Source: Desulfosporosinus acididurans
GTDB lineage: Bacteria; Bacillota; Desulfitobacteriia; Desulfitobacteriales; Desulfitobacteriaceae
DNA length: 64,000 nt
Direction of reading: 5' to 3'
Assembly (NCBI RefSeq): GCF_001029285.1
Contig: NZ_LDZY01000012.1
Coordinates: 1-64,000, forward strand
Positions 1 through 9,730 of this stretch are shown piece after piece. Position 1 is the first letter of the stretch, and the number at the start of each line of letters is the position of its first letter. A model generated the notes under the pieces. The model saw only the letters and a program-made list of their open reading frames with translations. It was not told the origin of the DNA and did not search any database. A program made the translations under genes and the position numbers.

Positions 1-37
1 TTTTTTGTTTTATAATTATAGTATCAATTTCATGTAG

Positions 38-1498
38 GTGAGTTCTATGATTCAAAAACAACAATCAATGATCCTCAGTCCATTTATGGATATATATAAT
101 ATAGTCGTACCAAAGGATAATCTATTGAGAAAAATGAACGAACTGGTTGACTTCTCTTTTTTGTATGACGAACTTAAAGATAAATATTGTCTTGATAACG
201 GTCGAAATGCCATCGACCCTATTCGGATGTTCAAATATTTATTGTTGAAGACTATCTATGACTTGTCGGATGTTGATGTAGTTGAGCGTTCAAAATATGA
301 CATGTCTTTTAAGTATTTTCTTCATATGGCACCAGAAGAGGCAGTTATTGAGCCGAGTTCATTGACCAAATTTCGCAAACTGCGTTTGAAAGATCTCAAC
401 CTTTTGGATATGTTGATCAATAAAACCGTAAAAATTGCGATCGAAAAGGAAATCATCAAAAGCAAAGCTATTATCGTTGATGCCACTCATACGAAATCTC
501 GCTATAATCAGAAGACCCCCAAGGAAATCTTGATGGATCGGTCCAAAAAGCTAAGAAAAGCCGTTTACAAAATAGATGAATCAATGAAGGACAAGTTCCC
601 CGCCAAAAACACAACTGATGTATTGGAAGATGAACTATCCTACTGCCAAAAGCTTATTGAAGTGATCGAAAAAGAAGAAAGTATTTCCCGGTATCCAATA
701 GTAAAAGAACAGCTAAACCTATTAAACGAAATCATCGCTGAAGATATCGAACACCTCTGGATCTCGGGCGATCAAGATGCGAGAGTTGGACACAAAACTG
801 CGGACTCCTCATTTTTTGGGTATAAAACCCATCTCGCAATGAGTGAAGAACGAATCATCACTGCAGCGACGGTCACAACAGGCGAAAAAAGTAACGGGAA
901 AGAATTAGTTACACTGATTGAAAAAAGTGTGGCTGCTGGCATGGAAATTGAGACAGTCATTGGAGATGCAGCCTATTCAGAAAAGGAAAATATTAAATAT
1001 AGTAAGACCAACAACATCAAATTAGTTGCTAAATTAAATCCTTCGATTACTCAAGGAAATCGGAAAAAGGAAGATGAATTTAATTTTAATAAAGATGCCG
1101 GAATGTATGTGTGTAAAGCAGGTCATATGGCAATCCGGAAGGCCCGACAAGGTAAAAAAGGTCAAAGCAGAAATCAAACGGATACATATTACTTTGACAT
1201 CGAAAAGTGCAAGAGATGTTCATTTAAAGATGGTTGCTATAAGGAAGGGGCTAAAAATAAAACTTATTCTGTATCTATTAAATCAAATGAACATACGGAA
1301 CAGGCAAATTTTCAAGAAAGCGATTATTTTAAAGGAAAATCTAAAGAACGATATAAAATTGAAGCTAAAAATAGTGAACTAAAGCACAGGCACGGGTATG
1401 ATGTTGCATCATCCTCGGGTCTTATTGGCATGGAATTACAAGGGGCGATGGCCATATTCAGCGTAAATTTGAAAAGGATATTAAAACTAATGGAATAA
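38..1498 (+). CDS. IS1182 family DDE transposase
   Basis: A 486-residue transposase that should cut and rejoin the ends of its own element. The N-terminal third is the DUF772/InsH-N-like domain. The catalytic core follows, with candidate acidic residues D148 in IIVDATHT, D310 in VIGDAAYS and E442 or E447 in IEAKNSELKH. A Cys cluster at about 391-400 (CKRCSFKDGC) lies between the second and third acidic motifs, as is usual in this family. The reading frame is intact and near full family length, so the element could be active. GTG at 38 and ATG at 47 are both possible starts. Flanking genes are unrelated core genes, which fits a recent insertion. The family is certain from the motifs; the subgroup is less so. 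Confidence 0.9.
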   Translation: MSSMIQKQQSMILSPFMDIYNIVVPKDNLLRKMNELVDFSFLYDELKDKYCLDNGRNAIDPIRMFKYLLLKTIYDLSDVDVVERSKYDMSFKYFLHMAPEEAVIEPSSLTKFRKLRLKDLNLLDMLINKTVKIAIEKEIIKSKAIIVDATHTKSRYNQKTPKEILMDRSKKLRKAVYKIDESMKDKFPAKNTTDVLEDELSYCQKLIEVIEKEESISRYPIVKEQLNLLNEIIAEDIEHLWISGDQDARVGHKTADSSFFGYKTHLAMSEERIITAATVTTGEKSNGKELVTLIEKSVAAGMEIETVIGDAAYSEKENIKYSKTNNIKLVAKLNPSITQGNRKKEDEFNFNKDAGMYVCKAGHMAIRKARQGKKGQSRNQTDTYYFDIEKCKRCSFKDGCYKEGAKNKTYSVSIKSNEHTEQANFQESDYFKGKSKERYKIEAKNSELKHRHGYDVASSSGLIGMELQGAMAIFSVNLKRILKLME

Positions 1499-1533
1499 AA
1501 AAAACACATACCCGCATACAAAGGTTATAAAAA

Positions 1534-1577
1534 GACGATCTTCATTCGAATAAAGAATGAGGACCGTCTCTTTTATT
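1534..1577 (+). terminator. hairpin after the transposase gene
   Basis: Arms GACGATCTTCATTC (1534-1547) and GAATGAGGACCGTC (1555-1568) pair over 14 positions, two of them G-U, and are followed by TCTTTTATTT. This fits an intrinsic terminator for the transposase, or part of the right end of the element. Confidence 0.6.
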
Positions 1578-1653
1578 TGATTACTTAACTACCAAGAAGA
1601 AAAACGTAGGTCTTTCAGTGGCCTCGAAATTACTGCGCTGTTATTTTATTCAC

Positions 1654-3501
1654 TCACTCTATCCCCTCTTCTGTTGCCAGCAATCGTTCAAGGATTTCTG
1701 GCTTAGGGGTAAGGTATAAGGTCCAATTCTGTTCGTAGACGACCATACCAGGCTTGGCAGAGTTGGGCTTTTTAAGTTGTTTTACATGGGTATAATCCAC
1801 GGGAACCTGGGAAGAACCTCTTGACTGGCTGTAATAAATGGCTAAAGCAGCTGCTTCTTCCAACGTAGCATCGTCAGGAAACTCTTCTCCCTCTTCGAGG
1901 GGAACCAGGACATGAGAACCGGGGATCTGTTTGACATGCAGCCATAGATCGTTAGGTTTCCCTTTGCGCAACGAAAGCCAATCGTTTTGAGCATTGTTTT
2001 TTCCAACATAGATGATTTTGCCTTGGCTTGAGCGATAGACGCGGGGATGAGGCATTTCCTTGGAGGTTTTAACCTTGGAATTCTGCCTCATCTTCGATTT
2101 TGAACTGTTTTTATTTGCTTTGAGGGCGGTTTTGAGCAGATGTTTACCTGCCACATAGCCTTGCTCCATAAGTTCGACATAAATTTCCTCAAGTTCAGAA
2201 AGGGTGGGAGCCTGGTCCAGACTGACTTGCAAGGAATTCAAATAATTGACTTCATCAAGGGCAGCTTCTTGAAACTGCCGGGTTTTTAGTAAGGTGGCCT
2301 TTGCTTTGTTATACAGCTTGTAGTAACGCTGAGCATTGTCGATGGCACTAAGATGGGGATCAAGGGGTATTAGAACTGAGGAAAGAGCGGGGTCATAATA
2401 ATCTTCAACGGTAACTTCCTTCAATCTGGAGGTAATTCGATGCAGGTTGGCGGTGAGGAGTTCCCCCCAGCGTTGATAGGCAAGATTGGAATTTGCTTCG
2501 GATATGGCTTGCTCATAGACTTTCAATTTCTTGTAAAGATGAGTTTGCTGTTCTTGGACGATTTTTCGAAGTGAGCCTCGTTTAGCTTCAAGATTATTCG
2601 TTACGGATTTGGCGCTGTAAAAAGACTGCACAGTCTCGTTTAAAGAATCGAGGCTTACTTTTCTTAAGTCTTGGTATTGCTGAAAAGGAATAAAGGTAAA
2701 GGCGATAGGAGGTGATTTGGGCTGAGGTGGATAGTAGAGACAGGGCTGGATTTCTGTCTTATCTTCGGGGTTACATAACCTTTGATAGGCTTGGAAAAGT
2801 CTTGAAAAATCGATGTCCCCACACTGATGGAGGTAAGTGTCAGCGGATAAGCCGGCTTGAATGACAATTTCCAGGGCCAATTCCGGACTGACTCCTGCGA
2901 AATGGGTAAGGAGCAGTTTTGTGATTTTTCGATCGAAATCGTCGATAGAGAAAGTCTGCCGCCAGAGTTCTTCATCCTTAAGAGGAGGTTTCTTTCCTTG
3001 AGAGGGAGGTGCAAGATAGGTACGCCCGGGAAGTACTTCACGGTAGCGGCTAAGGGCATGGGAATATCGTTTAAGTCCGTCGAGGATTGTTCCGGTACTT
3101 TGATCTACTAGAATTAAATTACTGTGCTTGCCCATGATTTCTAAATAGAGATGGAGTGTAACGAGATCACCGCGGTCGTTGTAGTTTTGAATTTCAAAGG
3201 TGATGACTCGCTCCAGTTCTTGTTGATAGATATTGATTATTTTTCCTCCTTCGAGGTGTTTGCGCAGGATCATGCAGAACATGGGCGGCGAAGAGGGGTT
3301 TTTTTTGCTTTCAGCAGTCAAGTGAAAGCGTGGGGAGGCAGCGCCAGCGTTAAGCAAGAGTTTCCTATTGCCTTGGCCCAGTCTCAATTGAAGATGGATT
3401 TCTTCTTTTTCAGGTTGAAAGATTTTATCTATACGTGCTCCTTTGAGCTGGGGAGCAAGTTCCTTTACTAAATAGGCGAGGGTCACACCGTCTAAGGCCA
3501 T
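1654..3501 (-). CDS. rqcH: RqcH / NFACT ribosome quality control protein (Rqc2 homolog, FbpA family)
   Basis: A roughly 615-residue NFACT protein. In Bacillus this family binds stalled 50S-peptidyl-tRNA complexes and recruits tRNA-Ala to add C-terminal alanine tails for degradation. The start MALDGVTLAYLVKEL is the classic NFACT-N opening. A long charged central region suggests the coiled coil (about 270-450). The C-terminal part has the NFACT-R block (YRSSQGKIIYVGKNNAQND, then DLWLHVKQIPGSHV). I chose ATG 3501 because AAAGGAGA precedes it; an in-frame ATG lies 21 bases upstream. It is the yloA homolog and stands next to the Ca-ATPase gene as in B. subtilis, but is transcribed divergently here. 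A remnant of the dispersed repeat lies just upstream. Confidence 0.93.
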   Translation of the reverse strand: MALDGVTLAYLVKELAPQLKGARIDKIFQPEKEEIHLQLRLGQGNRKLLLNAGAASPRFHLTAESKKNPSSPPMFCMILRKHLEGGKIINIYQQELERVITFEIQNYNDRGDLVTLHLYLEIMGKHSNLILVDQSTGTILDGLKRYSHALSRYREVLPGRTYLAPPSQGKKPPLKDEELWRQTFSIDDFDRKITKLLLTHFAGVSPELALEIVIQAGLSADTYLHQCGDIDFSRLFQAYQRLCNPEDKTEIQPCLYYPPQPKSPPIAFTFIPFQQYQDLRKVSLDSLNETVQSFYSAKSVTNNLEAKRGSLRKIVQEQQTHLYKKLKVYEQAISEANSNLAYQRWGELLTANLHRITSRLKEVTVEDYYDPALSSVLIPLDPHLSAIDNAQRYYKLYNKAKATLLKTRQFQEAALDEVNYLNSLQVSLDQAPTLSELEEIYVELMEQGYVAGKHLLKTALKANKNSSKSKMRQNSKVKTSKEMPHPRVYRSSQGKIIYVGKNNAQNDWLSLRKGKPNDLWLHVKQIPGSHVLVPLEEGEEFPDDATLEEAAALAIYYSQSRGSSQVPVDYTHVKQLKKPNSAKPGMVVYEQNWTLYLTPKPEILERLLATEEGIE

Positions 3502-3529
3502 GAGGGGTCTCCTTTCATCCAATCGTAAG

Positions 3530-3585
3530 ACTCCCGCTTCTACAAGTGGGAGTGGTTCCCGTACCTTGCTTCGGTGGGGGTCGAA
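3530..3585 (-). repeat. fragment of the dispersed AGTGAAC-type structured repeat
   Basis: The hairpin ACTCCCGCTT / AAGTGGGAGT (3530-3553) matches the right-end hairpin of the full copies at 14198 and 34394. The following stretch (GTACCTTGCTTCGGTGGGGG, 3561-3580) matches 41722-41741 closely and defines a second subtype. The left end of the element is missing. It lies in the region upstream of rqcH and may therefore be part of its 5' leader. Confidence 0.65.
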
Positions 3586-3711
3586 TCGTTTTTAGTATAA
3601 CACACTTGGATAACGGAGGCATTTTTCAGCGGTCTTCGGAATAAGCATGTACTACGAAATGGACAAAGAGGAAGGAGTTAAGTTCTTTGGGTAAGAGGAG
3701 GAGATTAAGAC

Positions 3712-6447
3712 ATGCGTCAACAATCATGGCATGTACTGCCTTGGGTTGATGTAGCCAAGGTATTGAATGTGCATCCAGGCAAAGGGTTAAATGTTAAAGA
3801 AGTTCAGAAACGCTTGCAAGAGGTTGGAAAAAATGTCCTGGCGGCAAAAAAGGGAGTTCACCCTGTTTTTCTGTTCTTGGGTCAATTTAAGGATTTTATG
3901 GTTTTAGTCTTATTGGCCGCAACAGTGGTATCAGGACTTTTAGGAGAAATAGCCGATGCTGTTACGATTTTAACAATTCTGATAGTCAATGCAATTTTAG
4001 GCTTTATTCAGGAATTTCGTGCTGAGCGTTCTATGGAGTCCTTACGTTCCCTTACGGCTCCAGAAGCCCGGGTCCTGAGGGAAGGCCTCGAACAGCGAAT
4101 TCCGGCAGCCGAGCTTGTCCCTGGGGACATTGTGCTGTTAGAAGCGGGTGATCGCATTCCGGCCGACGTGCGCTGGATTCAGGCCGTCAACATTCAAGTG
4201 GAAGAATCAGCCTTAACGGGAGAATCTCACCCTGTGAGTAAGAGTATTGCCCCTCTCAGCGATGAATTGACCCCCATGGCTGATCGACGAAACATGGGCT
4301 ATATGGGGACTTCTGTCGTCAACGGCCGAGGGGCCGGTGTCGTCGTGGCGACAGGTATGGATACAGAAATGGGTGTTATCGCAGGGATGATTCAAAGTGT
4401 GGAAGAGGAAGAAACCCCATTACAAAAACGTTTGGCAGAATTGGGAAAATGGTTAGTCTTACTTAGTCTTCTTGTTTGTCTAGTTGTAGTAGCAACGGGA
4501 ATTTTGCGGGGCGAAGATTTTTATAAGATGTTTTTTACTGGCGTATCTCTGGCCGTTGCGGCCATTCCTGAGGGGTTGCCGGCTATCGTCACGGTGGCCT
4601 TAGCTGTCGGGGTTCAACGAATGGTCAAGCGGCAGGCAATTATTCGCAAACTTCCGGCAGTGGAAACCTTGGGCTGTGCGACAGTGATTTGTTCCGATAA
4701 GACAGGGACCTTAACCCAAAATGAAATGACCGTGCGTCAAATTTATTCGGATGGCAGAAAAATTACCGTTTCCGGTCAAGGCTATGATCCCAAGGGGGAT
4801 TTTTATGGTGCCGATCCAGAGAAAGAAAAAGATCCTCTTCATGAAGGCTTAAAAATTGCTGCTTTATGTAATAATGCCATTTTAACGAAAAAGGGAGCTA
4901 AAGTTGCAGGCCTCTTTCGCTCTAAAGCTAATGAGGCTCCCTGGGGAATTGAAGGTGACCCTACTGAAGGCGCAATTTTAGTTGCAGCGGCTAAGGCTGG
5001 AATTTGGCGTGAGGTATTGGAACGAAAAGAAGAGCGGATTGGAGAATTGCCCTTCGATTCAGACCGCAAACGAATGAGCGTGGTATATAAGACAAAGCAT
5101 GGGCCAAGAGCTTATGTTAAAGGGGCTCCGGACAAAATTGTCCAGCTTTGTAAGCAGGAATTAACCTCGGAAGGTGTTGTGGAGTTATCTTCCGCACGCA
5201 GGCAAAGTATTATGCGTGCCAATGATGAAATGGCCAGGCATGCTCTGCGCGTTCTGGCAGTCGCAGAAAAATCATTAACGGAAAATGAGATGCATGATGA
5301 GGGGATTGAACAGGGGTTAACTTTCGTCGGTTTATTGGGTATGATTGATCCGCCGCGTCCCAGTGCAGTTCGGGCCATTAAATTGTGTCGGCAGGCAGGA
5401 GTTAAGCCTGTTATGATTACGGGAGATCATCGTCTAACGGCTGAAGCTGTAGGACATGAATTAGGGATTCTCAAAGGGAGAGATGGAGTAATCTCAGGGG
5501 AAGAACTGGAGCGAATGTCCGATCAGGATCTCAGCCAAAGGGTTATGGATATTTCCGTTTATGCCCGGGTAACTCCCAAAGACAAACTAAGAATTGTGCG
5601 AGCCTTGAAAAACGAGGGCCAAGTTGTTGCCATGACCGGCGATGGTGTTAATGATGCACCTGCGGTCAAGGAAGCGGATATTGGAGTGTCTATGGGTGTA
5701 ACCGGAACAGATGTTACCAAAGAAGCGTCTTCTATGGTTTTAGGCGATGATAACTTTGCGACCATTGTTGCCGCGGTGGAAGAAGGACGGGGAATTTATG
5801 ATAATATCCGTAAGTTTATCCGCTACTTGCTTTCCTGTAATCTGGGAGAGGTTTTAACTATGTTTTTAGCAACGCTTGTCGGGCTGCCCCTTCCTCTCCT
5901 GCCAATTCAAATTTTATGGGTAAATCTTGTAACCGATGGCTTGCCGGCCATGGCTCTGGGAGTTGACGGAGCGGAGCCGGAAATTATGAATCGTCCTCCG
6001 AGAATCCCGGGAGAAAGCATTTTTGCCCGCGGACTGGCTCGTAAAATAGGCATCAGGGGAACTTTGATAGGTTTGGGTACACTTTTCGTTTTTGTTGCCG
6101 GCCTCTTTATGGGAGCCAATATGTTAGGGGCTCGAACTATGGCCTTTAGTACTCTGGTGTTTTCCCAATTATTTCATGTTTTTGATTGTCGCTCTGAAGA
6201 ACGAGGTATCTTTGAAGTAGGACTTTTTTCAAACCCTTACTTAGTTGGAGCGGTGTTGGTTTCAAGCATGATGCAGCTGAGTGTCATTTATCTGCCGTCT
6301 TTACAAGCCATCTTTAAGACGACAGCTCTGCACAGCTGGCAATGGATTTTAATCCTTTGCGTAGCCGGAGGACCCTCAATTCTAATTGGTCTGGCCCGCC
6401 TTCTCAAGAACAGCTGGCAGGGCAAACCGTCAATAGCCAAAGGATAA
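3712..6447 (+). CDS. P-type calcium-transporting ATPase (type IIA)
   Basis: A 911-residue cation pump of the SERCA-like bacterial group (YloB relatives) that should move Ca2+ across the cytoplasmic membrane using ATP. Visible motifs are the N-terminal cation ATPase domain (about 5-75), LTGESHPV in the actuator domain, PEGLP in membrane helix 4, phosphorylation site CSDKTGTLT with D329, TGDGVNDAP with D644, and NLVTDGLPA in helix 6, which carries Asn and Asp calcium ligands in this family. Multiple C-terminal hydrophobic helices close the protein. The start follows a strong AGGAGGAGA site. It is a stand-alone gene between rqcH (divergent) and dapF. Ion preference for Ca2+ over Mn2+ cannot be decided from sequence. 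Confidence 0.92.
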   Translation: MRQQSWHVLPWVDVAKVLNVHPGKGLNVKEVQKRLQEVGKNVLAAKKGVHPVFLFLGQFKDFMVLVLLAATVVSGLLGEIADAVTILTILIVNAILGFIQEFRAERSMESLRSLTAPEARVLREGLEQRIPAAELVPGDIVLLEAGDRIPADVRWIQAVNIQVEESALTGESHPVSKSIAPLSDELTPMADRRNMGYMGTSVVNGRGAGVVVATGMDTEMGVIAGMIQSVEEEETPLQKRLAELGKWLVLLSLLVCLVVVATGILRGEDFYKMFFTGVSLAVAAIPEGLPAIVTVALAVGVQRMVKRQAIIRKLPAVETLGCATVICSDKTGTLTQNEMTVRQIYSDGRKITVSGQGYDPKGDFYGADPEKEKDPLHEGLKIAALCNNAILTKKGAKVAGLFRSKANEAPWGIEGDPTEGAILVAAAKAGIWREVLERKEERIGELPFDSDRKRMSVVYKTKHGPRAYVKGAPDKIVQLCKQELTSEGVVELSSARRQSIMRANDEMARHALRVLAVAEKSLTENEMHDEGIEQGLTFVGLLGMIDPPRPSAVRAIKLCRQAGVKPVMITGDHRLTAEAVGHELGILKGRDGVISGEELERMSDQDLSQRVMDISVYARVTPKDKLRIVRALKNEGQVVAMTGDGVNDAPAVKEADIGVSMGVTGTDVTKEASSMVLGDDNFATIVAAVEEGRGIYDNIRKFIRYLLSCNLGEVLTMFLATLVGLPLPLLPIQILWVNLVTDGLPAMALGVDGAEPEIMNRPPRIPGESIFARGLARKIGIRGTLIGLGTLFVFVAGLFMGANMLGARTMAFSTLVFSQLFHVFDCRSEERGIFEVGLFSNPYLVGAVLVSSMMQLSVIYLPSLQAIFKTTALHSWQWILILCVAGGPSILIGLARLLKNSWQGKPSIAKG

Positions 6448-6449
6448 AA

Positions 6450-6473
6450 CGTTAAACCGTTAAACCGTTAAAC
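6450..6473. repeat. three tandem copies of CGTTAAAC
   Basis: The 8-mer CGTTAAAC occurs three times head to tail beginning three bases after the Ca-ATPase stop codon, and a fourth partial unit CGTG follows. No function is evident. Confidence 0.8.
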
Positions 6474-6564
6474 CGTGTATACTTGTCTCAGCTGGTTGAC
6501 CCCCTTTATCTTGCGTAGTATCCTTTAATAAGATATAACGTAAACTAAAGTAATGGTTTTAATT

Positions 6565-6586
6565 TAGATGGAGGTTACTCCATCTA
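6565..6586. other. perfect 9-bp palindrome in the Ca-ATPase/dapF gap
   Basis: TAGATGGAG and CTCCATCTA pair perfectly around a GTTA loop. There is no T-run next to it, so it is a poor terminator. It could be an operator or the eroded right-end hairpin of the repeat remnant that follows. Confidence 0.5.
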
Positions 6587-6627
6587 AACGTTTTAGGTAT
6601 ACGCGATAGCAGTTGTTATGGGCTAGG

Positions 6628-6675
6628 CGCTTTCGCCGAAGCACCGATATTCAGCTTAAACTGAAAGAGTTCACT
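6628..6675 (-). repeat. left-end remnant of the dispersed structured repeat
   Basis: Read on the minus strand this begins AGTGAACTC and continues through TTTAAGCTGAATATCGGTGCTTCGG, which aligns with the left part of the full copies. The small left hairpin is partly retained. The right end is absent or diverged. Confidence 0.6.
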
Positions 6676-6697
6676 GCGAATTTTTTAAAATTATAAT
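6670..6697 (+). promoter_or_regulatory. candidate dapF promoter, -35 inside the repeat edge
   Basis: TTCACT (6670-6675), a 16-bp spacer and TATAAT (6692-6697) form a plausible sigma-A promoter upstream of dapF. The -35 hexamer is supplied by the terminal GTTCACT of the dispersed repeat. The -10 is perfect; the -35 matches four of six consensus bases. Confidence 0.45.
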
Positions 6698-6729
6698 AGG
6701 CACTAAATTCTTCGAGGGGAGCAAGCATA

Positions 6730-7572
6730 ATGAACTTTGTAAAAATGCATGGTCTGGGGAATGATTTTGTTTTCCTGGATCATTTTTCTCTTACACCGCA
6801 GGAAGAGGCGGATTATCCGAAGTTAGCTCAGAAACTCTGTCACCGTCAATTTGGAATCGGGGGAGATGGGTTAATTGTCATTCTTCCTTCCCAAGTTGCT
6901 GACGCTCGGATGCGCATTATTAATTCAGATGGATCAGAACCGGAAATGTGCGGCAACGGTATCCGTTGTTTTGCACGGTACGTCTATGATCGAGGAATTG
7001 TCTCCCGAAACCCCATGCGGGTGGAGACTCTTGCCGGGGTTTTGACCTTGGGACTTGATATCGAAGAAGGTCAGGTACGTGGAGTAAGGGTTGACATGGG
7101 TGAGCCTATTTTAAAAGCGGATCTTATTCCAGTTCTTGGTGTTGGAGAACCTGTGGTCGGCCAGTCCCTCGAAGCATTGGGGAAGACATTTTCCTATACT
7201 GCCGTTTCAATGGGAAATCCTCATTGTGTCATTTTTGTCGATGACTATTCATCTCTGGACTTTGAGCGGCTTGGCCCGGCGATCGAGAGTCATCCTTTAT
7301 TTCCCCGTAAAACGAATGTGGAGTTTATTCGGATTGACTCCCCAGCGGAAATGACGATGAAAGTATGGGAGCGGGGAGCTGGGCCAACCCTTGCCTGTGG
7401 AACAGGTGCTTGCGCTTCCTTGGTTGCTGCAGTACTTAATCAGAAGACTGAACGTACTGCAACTGTTCATTTGCCAGGCGGGGATTTATTGATCGAATGG
7501 GGGCCTGACAATCATGTTTATATGACTGGCCCTGCGGCTTATGTGTTTAAAGGAGAATGGTTAGAAAGCTGA
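6730..7572 (+). CDS. dapF: diaminopimelate epimerase
   Basis: Interconverts LL- and meso-diaminopimelate for lysine and peptidoglycan synthesis. At 280 residues it has normal family length. It opens with the family signature KMHGLGNDFV. The two catalytic cysteines are visible: C74 in EMCGNGIRC and C223 in ACGTGAC, the acid-base pair of the two-base mechanism. The start has GAGGGG about 10 bases upstream. It stands alone between repeat remnants, with its own candidate promoter and a terminator. Confidence 0.96.
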   Translation: MNFVKMHGLGNDFVFLDHFSLTPQEEADYPKLAQKLCHRQFGIGGDGLIVILPSQVADARMRIINSDGSEPEMCGNGIRCFARYVYDRGIVSRNPMRVETLAGVLTLGLDIEEGQVRGVRVDMGEPILKADLIPVLGVGEPVVGQSLEALGKTFSYTAVSMGNPHCVIFVDDYSSLDFERLGPAIESHPLFPRKTNVEFIRIDSPAEMTMKVWERGAGPTLACGTGACASLVAAVLNQKTERTATVHLPGGDLLIEWGPDNHVYMTGPAAYVFKGEWLES

Positions 7573-7586
7573 GACATAAAACATTT

Positions 7587-7620
7587 AATCGCATCTTCGC
7601 CAGGAGATGCGATTTTGCTT
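7587..7620 (+). terminator. intrinsic terminator of dapF
   Basis: AATCGCATCT and AGATGCGATT form a perfect 10-bp stem with an 8-base loop, followed by TTTTGCTT. It starts 15 bases after the dapF stop codon. Confidence 0.75.
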
Positions 7621-7643
7621 AGCTCTAGCTAAAGGAGTTCACT
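7618..7643 (-). repeat. short left-end remnant of the dispersed repeat
   Basis: On the minus strand it reads AGTGAACTCCTTTAGCTAGAGCT, sharing the AGTGAACTC edge and an AGCT-type hairpin with the other copies. Only about 26 bases are recognisable. Confidence 0.45.
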
Positions 7644-7735
7644 AGGAAAGTTATTCGTTGATCTGTTATAATATAGTAAGGCTATCAACTATAAAGGGGT
7701 GAAAAGCCTGGCTGTTTTGATTCGCCGGGTTAAGT

Positions 7736-8614
7736 ATGGCATATAGCATGACAGGATTTGGACGAGGAGAAGCGAGTGGCTGTGGTTATCAGTTTTCTGT
7801 GGAGCTGAAAGCAGTCAACCATCGCTTTTTAGAAATCGTTGTTCGTCTGCCGCGGAATTTTGTGGAATTTGAAGAACGTGTCCGTAAAACATTACAAGAA
7901 AAATTCAAGCGCGGACGGATTGAAGTACATATTAATATCGTGGAAACTGAAGAAAAGATGAGATTAGCGAAGGTTGACAAAGAATTGGCACTGTCGTATG
8001 ATAAGGCATTGAAGGATCTCGCCTCAGCTCTGCATACGGCCTATGATACGGATATTTATCGTTTAGTGGCTTTGCCCGAAGTACTTTCAGTTCAGGAACC
8101 GGAAATCGAAGTGGATACTCTATGGGATGTTTGTGCAGAGGCTCTAATGAAATCAACCGAGGGTTTTGGACAAATGCGCCGGGTTGAAGGCGAAAAGTTA
8201 ACCTTCGATCTTCTGCGAAGATTGGATCAACTGGCAGAGCATTTGCGCCTTATTTCTGAACGAGCGCCTTATGTTGTGACCGACTATCAAGAACGTCTTC
8301 AGGAACGGATTCAAACGTTATTAGGCGGGGTAGAATTAGATCCGGTTCGCTTGGCGAATGAAGTGGCTTATTTTGCAGATCGCGTATCAATTACTGAGGA
8401 ATTGGTTCGTTTTGACAGCCATTTGGCTCAAAGCCGTGAGGCGTTGAACAGCCATGATTCAGTGGGGCGTAAACTGGATTTTTTGGTACAAGAGATGAAC
8501 CGGGAAATCAATACCATTGGGTCTAAAGCCAATGATTTAATTATTGGAAAACAGGTTGTTATCGTTAAAAGCGAGCTCGAAAAAGTACGTGAGCAGATTC
8601 AAAATTTGGAGTAA
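7736..8614 (+). CDS. YicC/YloC family endoribonuclease
   Basis: A 292-residue YicC-like protein. The family is reported as a stress-related endoribonuclease involved in RNA decay. The N terminus [13 protein letters not shown] is the family hallmark, and the C-terminal DUF1732 block contains [21 protein letters not shown]. The start has only a weak ribosome site, but the conserved opening fixes it. It heads the yicC-remA-gmk-rpoZ-coaBC-metK run, the order of B. subtilis yloC-ylzA-gmk-yloH-yloI. Confidence 0.9.
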   Translation: MAYSMTGFGRGEASGCGYQFSVELKAVNHRFLEIVVRLPRNFVEFEERVRKTLQEKFKRGRIEVHINIVETEEKMRLAKVDKELALSYDKALKDLASALHTAYDTDIYRLVALPEVLSVQEPEIEVDTLWDVCAEALMKSTEGFGQMRRVEGEKLTFDLLRRLDQLAEHLRLISERAPYVVTDYQERLQERIQTLLGGVELDPVRLANEVAYFADRVSITEELVRFDSHLAQSREALNSHDSVGRKLDFLVQEMNREINTIGSKANDLIIGKQVVIVKSELEKVREQIQNLE

Positions 8615-8627
8615 TGGAGGATTCATT

Positions 8628-8903
8628 TTGGACATTAAGCTTATTAATATTGGTTTTGGTAATATCGTATCTGCCAACCGAATTATCTCGATTGTGAGTC
8701 CGGAATCTGCCCCAATCAAGCGGATTATCCAAGAGGCGCGTGATGCGGGCATGCTGATTGATGCAACTTATGGTCGGCGTACACGTGCGGTCATTATTTG
8801 TGACAGTCATCATGTTATTCTTTCTGCGGTCCAGCCTGAGACCGTGGCTCACCGCCTTTCCACCAAAGAGTCCAGCAATCATGTAGAAGATCCGGCGGAT
8901 TAG
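8628..8903 (+). CDS. remA: RemA family regulator (DUF370)
   Basis: A 91-residue DUF370 protein starting [14 protein letters not shown] when the TTG start is read literally. In B. subtilis RemA is a DNA-binding activator of matrix and osmoprotection genes. The TTG start at 8628 is set by TGGAGGA seven bases upstream and by the conserved N terminus; there is no in-frame ATG near it. It lies 13 bases after yicC and 9 bases before gmk, clearly in one operon. What it regulates in this organism is unknown. Confidence 0.88.
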   Translation: MDIKLINIGFGNIVSANRIISIVSPESAPIKRIIQEARDAGMLIDATYGRRTRAVIICDSHHVILSAVQPETVAHRLSTKESSNHVEDPAD

Positions 8904-8912
8904 GGGTGCAGT

Positions 8913-9518
8913 GTGGAAAAAAGTCATGGGTTATTAATCGTCCTTTCGGGTCCTTCAGGAGCAGGGAAAGGAACTTTATGTAAAGAATTACTTCGGCAGA
9001 TGCCAAATTTAAGCTATTCCGTTTCCTTGACGACACGCTCGCCGCGTCCTGGTGAAGTGGACGGGGTTCACTATTTTTTTCGCTCCCGGGAAGACGTGGA
9101 AGCTATGATTGCCAGAGATGAATTGCTGGAATGGGCTCAGTTTTGTGAAAACTACTATGGTACGCCCAGGTTTGCTGTAGAGCAGGCAATATTGGACGGC
9201 CAGGATGTTATTCTGGAGATCGAAATCCAAGGCGCTTTGCAGATTAAAAAGCGCTTTCCTCAGGGAGTATTTACCTTTATTGTTCCGCCTTCCCTCGATG
9301 TACTCTCAGAGCGTATACATAAACGAGGTACTGAGACCGAGGAAGTTATTCAAAAGCGCTTAGCTACTGCCATACAGGAATTAGAATATGTCAGTGAATA
9401 TGATTATGTTGTAGTTAATGACGAAGTTCCTGTGGCTGTTGATAAATTAAAGAGTATCATTATCGCCGAAAAATGCCGGGTTAAACGAAAACCGTTCGTC
9501 TTTAAGGGGGAATCCTGA
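8913..9518 (+). CDS. gmk: guanylate kinase
   Basis: Phosphorylates GMP to GDP. The P-loop is LSGPSGAGKGT near the N terminus. The GMP-binding segment follows (TTRSPRPGEVDGVHYFF), then EFCENYYGT-type lid residues (AQFCENYYGTP). At 201 residues it has standard length. It uses a GTG start after AGGGGTG. Its stop overlaps the rpoZ start by ATGA, so the two are translationally coupled. Confidence 0.97.
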   Translation: MEKSHGLLIVLSGPSGAGKGTLCKELLRQMPNLSYSVSLTTRSPRPGEVDGVHYFFRSREDVEAMIARDELLEWAQFCENYYGTPRFAVEQAILDGQDVILEIEIQGALQIKKRFPQGVFTFIVPPSLDVLSERIHKRGTETEEVIQKRLATAIQELEYVSEYDYVVVNDEVPVAVDKLKSIIIAEKCRVKRKPFVFKGES

Positions 9519-9730
9519 TGAAACAACCGTCACTAGATAGACTGATGGAAAAGGTTGACAGCAAATATACACTGGTTATTGTGGTCGCTAAGCGGGCACG
9601 GGCAATTATGGAAGAAGGGAAGCATGAAGATTTGGCGAAGGGAGTCAAATCCGTAAGTATATCTCTTGAAGAGATTTCTAAATCAACGAGCGCTTACGAA
9701 TGTATTCCTGACGAGCATACACTATGTTAA
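9518..9730 (+). CDS. rpoZ: RNA polymerase omega subunit
   Basis: A 70-residue omega subunit that helps assemble RNA polymerase. The conserved core is SKYTLVIVVAKRARAI. The start overlaps the gmk stop and the 3' end overlaps coaBC by 7 bases, which is the normal Firmicute arrangement. Confidence 0.94.
   Translation: MKQPSLDRLMEKVDSKYTLVIVVAKRARAIMEEGKHEDLAKGVKSVSISLEEISKSTSAYECIPDEHTLC

Larger units (their letters stand above)
1..1577 (+). mobile_element. IS1182-type insertion sequence, left end outside the window
   Basis: A single long transposase gene fills this segment and is followed by an imperfect hairpin, after which ordinary chromosomal sequence with rqcH begins. The left terminus is not visible because the window starts about 37 bases before the first start codon. 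I could not identify terminal inverted repeats or a target duplication, so the right boundary is approximate. Confidence 0.7.

Noticed and set aside
7668-7700. Promoter with TATAAT before yicC
   Set aside because: The -10 is good, but no -35 at proper distance was found, so it is not listed as a feature.
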